Origin: Xenopus tropicalis
Lineage: Eukaryota > Chordata > Amphibia > Anura > Pipidae
Reading direction: 5' to 3'
DNA length: 64,000 nucleotides
NCBI RefSeq assembly: GCF_000004195.4
Contig: NC_030683.2
Coordinates: 7,206,411 to 7,270,410, forward strand
Within the stretch, counting starts at the first letter, position 1. Each line of letters starts with the position of its first letter. This document shows, in pieces, positions 56,101 through 64,000 of this stretch. The translations under genes and the position numbers were made by a program. The notes under the pieces were generated by a model. The model searched no databases and was not told where the DNA came from. It saw nothing but the letters and a program-made list of their open reading frames with translations.

Positions 56101-59100
56101 ACATGGTCCTACCAGCTTCTTGTGGAAACACAAAGTATTAACAACGTTTGGTCTACATGACGTATCTTTAAGTTGTACTCCTGGTTGGTTGGTACTCCTG
56201 GTAACGACATCCGCCTGCAGCAGAAGGGACTCCCCATTGTAAATCTTTTCTGTATTTTTGCAGTTACACCTACGGGAAGCCAGTGCGGGGAGTTATGAAC
56301 ATCACAGTTTTTCCTTTGAATATTGCATGGTGGAGGCTTTATTATGGTGATTTTGACCGAGAACCAACTGAGGAACTTATGCCCACGATGCAAGGCCGTG
56401 TACGTAACATAAAATAGTAACATAGCAAGTTAGGTTGAAAAAAGACACACATCCATCAGGTTCAAACATAATGCCTATATATAACCGTGTATGGTGGATC
56501 AACGAGATGACCGATATTACAAGAGCTTTGGATATTGGTTGTCTCGTCAATTGGGCAGGTGGAGGTACAATCCCTATTGTTTCTACCTCCATATCTGATG
56601 ATTCAGCCCTGTACGTCAATGGAGGGAACAAACGATCTTTCCTATGACCAATGGTCACAGGAAAACTAATTGGTACGTGTATGGCCACCTTAAAGCTGGC
56701 CATACACGTGGCGATCTGATGATGTTTCGTACGACCATCGGTCGCACGAAACATCGTCAGATCCGCCACACACCATTCAGGGCTGAATCGGCAGGTAAGG
56801 AGGTACAAACAATAGGATTTCTACCTCCTTCTGCCGATTCAGCTCTGAAGTGAGAATTTTGGTCAGGCACCTTCTATGGCCCCCGATCAAAATTTTCAAA
56901 CTGGTCCGATCGGCGAGTCGGCCGATATCAGCAGCTTCCTGCGATACCGACTCGCCGACATACCATACACGCACCGAATATCGTACAAAACGAGGTTTCA
57001 TACGATATTATCGGTGCGTGTATGGCCACCTTAAGGCACAACAAAGCCCCCACTGAAATGGTTTAGACTTTAGAAGTTGCCAACTGGTCCTGAGTTTCAA
57101 TATTTTCATACTGTTGACTCAATGCCCATGTTGAAATCCAAAAATACTTTGAGGGGTGATCACAATCTTCACAAATAAGGGGTAAATCTTAGCAGTAGTA
57201 AAGATGGGCCCGGGTGCTCATGCCCCAGACCTTTCAGCTTAGGGAGCCATCATGGGAAAATCATATGAAGAGTAATGCAGGCAGGCACCCCGGATACTCA
57301 AAAAATGTAGAAAAAAGCAGCCATAATATGAGTAAAAAAAGTTGTAAAAAAACAAAGGAAGCCTTACGCGCTTAATCATAGGCTCATGGGTGCTCATAGG
57401 TGCCTCTGATTAAGTACCCTGTGGTACGAAACGCGTAAGGCTTCCTTTGTTTTTTACATATGGACTAAATAAAATTTAAACTTTTTTTTACTACAATTAT
57501 GGCTGCTTTTTTCTACATTTTTTGAGTATCCGGAGTGCCTGCCTGCATTACTCTTCATATGATTTTCCCTCAATGTCCATGTTGTTTGGCTAATTGCCTT
57601 TTATAATCATTTTTATTGAAGGGACCAGTAACCCTAAAAATGTCCTTGTCCATCGTATTTTCAGCTCTCTTGTATCCAGGCGTTTCCATCTGATGCCTAA
57701 ATAAGCCCTAACTAGCACTGTATTTACTTGATATAAATATATATATTTTCTTGACCTTCCCCCAAATAGCCTGCAATATAAAACTGTTCCTAAACCTAAT
57801 GCTTTATAGAAAAGATAAAGAAGAATTAGTATCATTAGTATTATAATAGTATTCCATGCAATACCCTTACGCTAGCATTAGGAGTGGCAGCAAGACAGAT
57901 TGCCCTGTGTGCTACTGGCCTTTTCTTTCCTCCCCCCCCCCCCCCCCCCACTGCAGTTTCTCCTTCTCCCACATTCTCTATAACAGTGATCCCCAACCAT
58001 TGGTTGCTCACCAACCCTTTGGATTTTGCTCCCAGAGGCCTCAATGTAGGGGCTCATTTTTGAATATCTGGCTGGGAGGCAGGTGTTGTGGCATAAAACC
58101 CAGTGTAAAGCCAAACAGAGCCTTTCTATAGGCTACCAGTCTACATAGGGGCTACCAAATAGCCAATAATAGCTCTTATTTACACCCAAAGGAACTTTTT
58201 CCATGCTTGTGTTGCTCCCCAACACCTTTTCCATTCAAATGTGGCTCATGGGTATAAAAGGTTGGGCATCCCTGCTCTATAACAACACTCACTTTCTCCT
58301 TATCCCTCAGCCCATTTTTCTCACATTTATACATCTCTTCCACTCTTTGGCCTTACAGACAGATGACCGCGGCTGCTTTACCAAGGACATTGACCTTCAC
58401 CCTTTCAATGTCTCAACGAACCCCAGAGTGAAAATAGTAATACTTGCATTACTGACAGAAGACAACACTGGTAGGTTTGTATATAAACTGTGTGTCAAGC
58501 TCTGCTCAAGGCTTTGCTCACAAACACCTCTTTGGGTTATTGGCTATTGGACATTTTTATATATCAAACTCATTGATGTCTCCCTTCAGGTCTTGAAGAG
58601 TCTGGATCCCATTTTATCGAGTTCACGGATCATCAAACTGTAGAATTTGTTAATCTTGACAGCTACTATCAGAAAGGCATCCCATTCACTGGTATGGTGA
58701 GTGAGACGAGACCTCAGGGGTGGGTGGAACAATAATCATGTGGGGGTATGACTATGTAGCACAGCCACTGTAATGACCTCAGTGAATCCCCAATATATGG
58801 CAACATGCTGGATCAGTGACTTAATGCCCCCTGCCCTGGCGCTAGTAATCTTGCAGAAACATCTTCTCAAGTTATTTCTCTCTCTTAGCTGAAAGCTAGA
58901 ACCCTAAAAAGGGAGCCCAGAAAGAATGAAAAGGTCTACCTCGTGGTGAATGTGGATGAAGTGGACACCAACATAACTCTGGAGACAGATGCGAATGGAA
59001 TTGCTCGGTTTACTCTCGACACTTCCGAATGGAACGATATGGTGTCACTGACGGTACGAATGCCCTTATAACAGATAAGCCCGGGTGGGTTCCACCGCTG

Positions 59101-62100
59101 CAGGGGTCTATTTTTCCCATTAAACAAATAATGAATGTATTGTAAAATCACAAAAGGCACTACTTTCCAAAATTCTCAGTATAGGTCAGGCAATGTGAGT
59201 GACATTTATACTAACAATAGATGTACCTGTCCAGAGAGAGATGGAGGCTGAGTGATACAAACAGAAACATGAATTAAGCAAAAAGATTAATGCTACCTAC
59301 AGAAGGGTAGTCATACTCTGGTCAGTATAAGAGGATAATGCCCAAGGTGATAGAGAATTAGTAACCAGAGATGCGCCTGGCATAGGGTGGCAGAGGTGAC
59401 CAGTATATACAGAATGAGTAACCACAGAGGGACCCTGTTCATACAGAATAAGTGTGCAAAGGTGAATCCCACCCATACAGATGGTAAGTGGGGTCATACA
59501 GAATGAGCAACCACAGAGGGACCCTGCCCAGACAGAGGGGAAGGTGAGGGGCACATACAGAATGGGGAGACACAGAGGGACCCTGCCCAGACAGAGGGGA
59601 AGGTGAGGGGCACATACAGAATGGGGAGACACAGAGGGACCCTGCCCAGACAGAGGGGAAGGTGAGGGGCACATACAGAATGGGGAGACACAGAGGGACC
59701 CTGCCCAGACAGAGGGGAAGGTGAGGGGCACATACAGAATGGGGAGACACAGAGGGACCCTGCCCAGACAGAGGGGAAGGCGAGGGGCACATACTTAATG
59801 GGGAGACACAGAGGGACCCTGCCCAGACAGAGGGGAAGGCGAGGGGCACATACTTAATGGGGAGACACAGGAGGGACCCTGCCCAGACAGAGGGGAAGGT
59901 GAGGGGTACATACAGAATGGGGAGACACAGAGGGACCCTGCCCAGACAGAGGGGAAGGTGAGGGGCACATACAGAATGGGGAGACACAGAGGGACCCTGC
60001 CAGACAGGGGAAGGCGAGGGGCCACATACTTAATGGGAGGACACAGAGGGACCCTGCCCAGACAGAGGGGAAGGTGAGGGCACATACCAGAATGGGGAGA
60101 CACAGAGGGACCCTGCCCAGACAGAGGGGAAGGCGAGGGGTACATACAGAATGGGGAGACACAGAGGGACCCTGCCCAGACAGAGGGGAAGGTGAGGGGC
60201 ACATACAGAATGGGGAGACACAGAGGGACCCTGCCCAGACAGAGGGGAAGGTGAGGGGCACATACAGAATGGGGAGACACAGAGGGACCCTGCCCAGACA
60301 GAGGGGAAGGTGAGGGGCACATACAGAATGGGGAGACACAGAGGGACCCTGCCCGGACAGAGGGGAAGGCGAGGGGCACATACTTAATGGGGAGACACAG
60401 AGGGACCCTGCCCAGACAGAGGGGAAGGTGAGGGGCACATACAGAATGGGGAGACACAGAGGGACCCTGCCCAGACTGAGGGGAAGGTGAGGGGCACATA
60501 CAGAATGGGGAGACGCAGAGGGACCCTGCCCAGACAGAGGGGAAGGTGAGGGGCACATACAGAATGGGGAGACACAGAGGGACCCTGCCCAGACAGAGGG
60601 GAAGGTGAGGGGCACATACAGAATGGGGAGACACAGAGGGACCCTGCCCAGACAGAGGGGAAGGTGAGGGGCACATACAGAATGGGGAGACACAGAGGGA
60701 CCCTGCCCAGACAGAGGGGAAGGCGAGGGGCACATACTTAATGGGGAGACACAGAGGGACCCTGCCCAGACAGAGGGGAAGGTGAGGGGCACATACAGAA
60801 TGGGGAGACACAGAGGGACCCTGCCCAGACAGAGGGGAAGGCGAGGGGTACATACAGAATGGGGAGACACAGAGGGACCCTGCCCAGACAGAGGGAAGGT
60901 GAGGGGCACATACAGAATGGGAGACACAGAGGGACCCTGCCCAGACAGAGGGGAAGGTGAGGGGCACATACAGAATGGGGAGACACAGAGGGACCCTGCC
61001 CGGACAGAGGGGGAAGGCGAGGGGCACATACTTAATGGGAGACCAGAGGGACCCTGCCCAGACAGAGGGGAAGGTGAGGGGCACATACAGAATGGGGAGA
61101 CACAGAGGGACCCTGCCCAGACTGAGGGGAAGGTGAGGGGCACATACAGAATGGGGAGACGCAGAGGGACCCTGCCCAGACAGAGGGGAAGGCGAGGGGC
61201 ACATACTTAATGGGGAGACACAGAGGGACCCTGCCCAGACAGAGGGGAAGGTGAGGGGCACATACAGAATGGGGAGACACAGAGGGACCCTGCCCAGACT
61301 GAGGGGAAGGTGAGGGGCACATACAGAATGGGGAGACACAGAGGGACCCTGCCCAGACAGAGGGGAAACTGAGGTACATAAGAAATGAGTAACCATAGCG
61401 GTGTAGTGCCTGGTAACAGATCACAATAGCTAATTCATCCCTCTGTTCTCTTGTTTTTCTCTTCAGGGGAAATTTTCATTGGAAGATGGAGATGATATGT
61501 TCGTAGCATTAAACTGGCTCTTTCCATTCTACTCTGAGAGTAACAGCTTTCTGAAAGTACAAACTGTTGCAGAAGATTTGCTATGTTCCACCAAGCAGTC
61601 GGTGTCAGTCGAGTACACGATTGATAAAAACGAACTGGACCCTGAATCAGATCACCTCTCTTTCTTCTACATTGTAAGTCTGTGCTCTCTCCCACTTGCC
61701 TCCTGAAAATCTGCTCAGATGGAACCCGAGCCAATTAATTGATCTAATCAATGGGAAAACAATGTCCCATGATCTGTCATCCAATTATCTATCATCTACT
61801 AGTTCAGCCATAAACAGGTAGCTGTGGCCAGCTCGAGTTAATCTACTCATTTGGTGGGTCGTCTATAGAGAGAGAAATGGGAATAACTGGAATCACTTCA
61901 GTATCTTTAGATTTCTTATTCCTGTGGCAGGGAGAGGTGTTAGACTATTGCATTTTATTTCCCGGTAGTCTCAACTGATCCAGTGGGAAAGCAGTCTGCC
62001 CAAACTCATAGCTCCTAAGGTGTCCATAAATGGACAAATGTTTGGACAAGAAGGCCATATACGTATATCTGCCAGACTGTATAGGCGCATATATGGCAGG

Positions 62101-62730
62101 CACTGGAACTCAAGTAAATGTGCTCAGGTTCCTCTGCATCTTTGTAGTTATACATACAGTATGTGAATAGGAGGAGGCCATTGAATTCCTGGCTAATTTA
62201 TGGACCCTATGTGTATAACCACCTGTAGATTTCTCGAGTAGGTTTCTGGTTCCTACTGTATCTCTCCATAGCTCCAATAAACAAAGTCCAAGGCCTCAAT
62301 TTTTTCACTGGAAGAGCTGTCCATCATTAAGGTTCACGTTTGGGACAACATACACCATTTAGGATCCTATTATTTTTAGTTCAATTTGCAGCTCTTCAGT
62401 TGTGGTTCAGTCTCTACTGCTACCATGTCCTGACAGCCTCCAGTAATAGGTATTCTCGAACTGTCCCGCAATCGCAGGCCTTTTCCAAATGAGATATGAG
62501 GCACAGTGGAACTTCTTGCCATGCAGAGTAAAACCGGGTTGGTCATTCCTTTAAACTTCTTTTGTATGGATAAGTATCCGGTCATCTGGAAAGCGACAGC
62601 TTTCAGGGCTTGGAGGTCTAAACTAAAAGATAATTGACTGTCCCTCTTGTTCTACAGCTTATGTCTAAAGGAGAAATCATTACCAATAAAGAACATAAAG
62701 TGGACGTGCCGAACCTGCCAAGTGGCCCCA
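47125..62730 (+). CDS. Alpha-2-macroglobulin family protein, copy 2 (exons 1-13, runs off the window)
   Basis: Tandem paralogue of copy 1 with identical exon borders and phases; exons 1-13 give 511 codons without a stop. Exons: 47125-47192, 48637-48820, 50578-50737, 51457-51509, 52311-52331, 53681-53843, 55955-56039, 56264-56399, 58359-58470, 58590-58696, 58889-59053, 61467-61673 and 62658-62730. It covers the signal peptide and MG1 to MG5. The bait region and thioester must lie beyond 64 kb; no exon 14 is visible in 62731-64000. Exon 9 keeps the full family form, with the GCF motif lost from copy 1. Minisatellites make introns 2, 5, 6 and 11 much longer than the coding parts. A complete gene downstream is likely but cannot be seen. 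Confidence 0.92.
47212..47682. mobile_element. Dispersed MITE, intron 1 of copy 2
   Basis: Same family as 44395-45425; absent at the matching place in copy 1, so inserted after duplication. Confidence 0.65.
47864..47924 (+). other. Conserved pseudo-exon in intron 1 (copy 2)
   Basis: 61 nt with the same acceptor (TTTACCCTTAG) and donor (GTAAGT) as 11570-11630, differing at the first base. Inclusion would give ALPYKPV then TGA. Confidence 0.4.
48637..48820 (+). CDS. A2M copy 2 exon 2 (MG1)
   Basis: [20 protein letters not shown] to THCYPFK. Confidence 0.92.
48976..49471. mobile_element. Dispersed element, possibly a solo LTR, intron 2 of copy 2
   Basis: An insertion relative to copy 1. It ends in a block (AGCTGAGGGCTCCTCCCGAA, GAGCTGAGACCGGGATC, GTCGTGAC) of GC-rich, non-coding character. 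Borders and class are uncertain. Confidence 0.4.
49474..50140. repeat. 68-bp minisatellite, intron 2 of copy 2
   Basis: About ten units with ACCATTAGTATCTTCCAGAC, CCACCCACTGCTTGAGTTAC and CTTCTCCCCCTGCAAGTC. Copy 1 has about three degenerate units at 12840-13020. Confidence 0.93.
50578..50737 (+). CDS. A2M copy 2 exon 3
   Basis: [20 protein letters not shown] to [11 protein letters not shown]. Confidence 0.93.
50916..51380. mobile_element. T2-type MITE, intron 3 of copy 2
   Basis: Starts TTAAAGGGGCAGTTCAAC and ends GGTGAACCACCCC. Same interior as 44395-45425. Absent from intron 3 of copy 1, which instead holds the element at 14594-15329. Confidence 0.7.
51457..51509 (+). CDS. A2M copy 2 exon 4
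   Basis: [18 protein letters not shown]. Confidence 0.9.
52311..52331 (+). CDS. A2M copy 2 exon 5 (micro-exon)
   Basis: YPLVELL, identical to copy 1, with 50 bp of identical upstream intron. Confidence 0.88.
52440..53372. repeat. 44-bp minisatellite, intron 5 of copy 2
   Basis: About 14 units (52760-53372) of GCAGTGCCCGGGGATTATAT plus CGGGGGACAGTCAGTATATAGAAT, preceded by longer degenerate GC-rich units. Intron 5 of copy 1 is only about 250 bp and has no such array. Confidence 0.93.
53681..53843 (+). CDS. A2M copy 2 exon 6
   Basis: [20 protein letters not shown] to SQSFIVAEY; one residue differs from copy 1. Confidence 0.93.
54505..55757. repeat. 35-bp minisatellite, intron 6 of copy 2
   Basis: About 35 units of GCCTCATATGGAACACTGGA plus TGGAGATAGAGTAGC. 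Two sub-types (CTGGA and CCGGA) cluster in blocks, a sign of segmental expansion. Absent from copy 1. Confidence 0.95.
55955..56039 (+). CDS. A2M copy 2 exon 7
   Basis: VLKRFKVDIHAQEDVSPTDD to FHLEVCG. Confidence 0.92.
56264..56399 (+). CDS. A2M copy 2 exon 8
   Basis: [20 protein letters not shown] to MPTMQGR. Contains an NIT glycosylation motif that copy 1 lacks. Confidence 0.9.
56410..57034. mobile_element. LINE tail fragment and two abutting T2-type MITEs
   Basis: 56410-56480 is the reverse-oriented LINE tail (AAAAAAGACACACATCCATC). A partial MITE ends CGTGTATGGCCACC at the TTAA at 56690-56693, and a complete one runs from that same TTAA to TTAA at 57031-57034. Confidence 0.7.
57254..57569. 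repeat. Foldback element with GTACGAAACGCGTAAGGC motif
   Basis: Long inverted arms (GGGAAAATCATATGAAGAG.. and its complement). The centre folds as a three-way junction: GCCTTACGCG with CGCGTAAGGC, CTTAATCA with TGATTAAG, and GTACC-CTGT-GGTAC followed by GAAA. Confidence 0.8.
57984..58274. mobile_element. hAT MITE with perfect 8-bp TSD, intron 8 of copy 2
   Basis: Ends CAGTGATCCCCAACC and GGTTGGGCATCCCTG; CTCTATAA at 57976-57983 and 58275-58282. Same family as 22435-22744 but at an independent site. Confidence 0.9.
58359..58470 (+). CDS. A2M copy 2 exon 9
   Basis: TDDRGCFTKDIDLHPFNVST to LTEDNT. Keeps the GCF motif found in human A2M (HGCF), thus the ancestral form. Confidence 0.92.
58590..58696 (+). 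CDS. A2M copy 2 exon 10
   Basis: GLEESGSHFIEFTDHQTVEF then [16 protein letters not shown]. Confidence 0.92.
58889..59053 (+). CDS. A2M copy 2 exon 11
   Basis: [20 protein letters not shown] to MVSLT. Confidence 0.93.
59510..61375. repeat. 59-bp minisatellite, intron 11 of copy 2, about 32 units
   Basis: GGACCCTGCCCAGACAGAGG, GGAAGGTGAGGGGCACATAC, AGAATGGGGAGACACAGAG. Two unit types (..ACATACAGAATGG and ..ACATACTTAATGG) alternate in higher-order order. All three frames of both strands stay open for long runs (up to 533 codons on the minus strand); not genes. Confidence 0.97.
61467..61673 (+). CDS. A2M copy 2 exon 12
   Basis: GKFSLEDGDDMFVALNWLFP to DHLSFFYI. The last three quarters are nearly identical in DNA to copy 1. 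Confidence 0.93.
62658..62730 (+). CDS. A2M copy 2 exon 13, last in window
   Basis: LMSKGEIITNKEHKVDVPNL to SGP, donor GTAAGT, phase 1. Confidence 0.9.
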
Positions 62731-64000
62731 GTAAGTATAAGTCACAACAAGGGCTTTTTATATTAACACACAGGGAAGCTATACTGATTGGACAACAGTC
62801 CTACTGTGTATATATCCCAAAGATAACTCAGATGAAGAACATCACTGCTACATCCAGTTCTCTGGAAGTCTCCTTTGGAACCCAAAGCCCAATACACTGG
62901 GTTACTGTCAAATATTCTGTTATAGTTCGTTCTTTTTCCTTTGTATTTAGTATCCATCCTCCTCTAATATTCTAGGTAGGGTGATGAGAAGCTGCCATTT
63001 TGCTTGCCAAGTGACAGCTATGATTGAGGGACGGTTAGGTGGAGAGTCGCGGCAACAGGTGACTGTAAGATAGAAGCTAGTCGTACAGAAAAGTGCTGAA
63101 AAAGATACCATTTGCAAAAACAGCCAGTGTAATTGTGCAGCTACAAATTCTATAGATTCCTGCAACCAAAAAATTATACGTTTCACAAAAAGATGTCTGA
63201 ACCTATTGAGACCAACACCCCTGTCTCTCCCCTCCTGATGGCCCAGAAGAAACATATCCCCAACATGGTGATGTCAACTGGCAAGTGGCTAATTCCAAGA
63301 GGTCTATGACAGCATGCCCAAATACACCCAATTATGCCCTGAAATTCCCCATTACCCCCTGACCGCACCCCTAGCTCTTTTGTATAAATGCTTCTGAGAC
63401 AGAACCCGATTGTTACAGTGCTGGGGTATTCCAGAAACTGTTAAACCAATACATCAAGTGACTCTTGATCTCTGGGAATGGGCCCTCGTGGAAGGGGGTT
63501 CCAGAAATGTAACTTTCAGGTTGAGTAAATCAGTTGGGTGGTAAAAACTGATTAACCTTAATTTGCAAGAATGTAAAACAGATCTCTTACACAAAAGACA
63601 GAGATGATAAAGTACAACCTTCCAATCAGGGGCCAGTAATCAGTCTTGGGACTTGAAAATGTCCAACCCCAATCATCAGATCCTACAAGTGGAACCTAGG
63701 TGGGAAGACATCGACCCCCTAGGTCTGTACACTTGCCACCCTATTCTGGACTCTATTGTGCCTCTAATTCGTATGCTTTCCTTGTGGGAGCATCTGGATG
63801 CTCATTAACTACCATGACCCTAACTCTCACTCATTGAGTGAGCTCTAACATTCCTCACACTAGCTTTTCCCACTGGGCCTACTTCTGCCCAGGCTCATCC
63901 ACCCTCCTGCACAGGTGGAATCCAAGATAGAGAGAGCAAAGACATGTTGGCTTCCCCTCTTATAGAACAGACCAATGACTTCCACTGGTCACTTACTGAA
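62731..64000. other. Intron 13 of copy 2, no feature seen
   Basis: 1.27 kb with no exon 14 candidate, tandem repeat or recognisable element. In copy 1 this intron is only 500 bp, so an insertion is likely here. Confidence 0.5.

Noticed and set aside
59795..61396. 533-codon minus-strand open frame rich in Pro, Ser, Leu
   Set aside because: It is a reading through the 59-bp minisatellite. Open frames exist in other phases too, and the protein repeats with a 59-residue period.

Overview
Eukaryotic genomic DNA, almost certainly from a pipid frog (Xenopus type). The signs are small exons in long introns with GT..AG borders, TTAA-flanked MITEs of the Xenopus T2 kind, hAT MITEs with 8-bp target duplications, a Tc1-like transposon, 5'-truncated LINEs and abundant minisatellites. 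There are no bacterial features. Most long open frames here are readings through tandem repeats, not genes.

Layout. (1) 1-7.3 kb, minus strand: remains of an AGC/PKC-type kinase cluster. A five-exon C-lobe fragment (7286 to 5379) has a stop in its catalytic loop and an AA where a splice acceptor should be. A second hinge exon (97 to 5) has a TGA. Between them lie several unrecognised, frame-compatible candidate exons (4298 down to 468) and retroelement debris. (2) 8.3-8.8 kb, minus: broken intronless fragment of rabgef1. (3) 9.4-10.4 kb: LINE 3' end with a minisatellite. (4) 10.97-36.12 kb, plus: an alpha-2-macroglobulin (A2M) family gene, copy 1. I could follow 25 exons in one continuous reading frame (1016 codons), from signal peptide through bait region to the thioester PYGCGEQ; then it stops, with no later exons visible. 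(5) 36.6-46.9 kb: repeats only, comprising a LINE with about 36 copies of a 42-bp unit, a large inverted repeat around 1.3 kb of (GATA)n, and foldback MITEs. (6) 47.13 kb to beyond the window, plus: A2M copy 2, a tandem paralogue. Its exons 1-13 match copy 1 exon for exon, and the rest lies past 64 kb.

How it fits together. The two A2M copies share promoter, exon borders and splice phases, and even an intron-1 pseudo-exon. Their divergence is mosaic: exons 2, 3, 6 and most of 12 are nearly identical, while exon 8 is only about half identical at protein level. This suggests gene conversion over an older duplication. Copy 1 looks like a 5' partial tandem duplicate that kept an open frame; one exon carries a 14-nt deletion that is neutralised if splicing uses an acceptor 4 nt downstream. 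Homologous introns hold the same seed minisatellites, expanded to very different lengths.

I did not find a wholly new biological system. The most unusual items are the open but C-terminally truncated A2M copy, the compensated exon 9, the paired pseudo-exon, a furin-like site upstream of the bait region, and a degenerate hammerhead-like three-way-junction motif.
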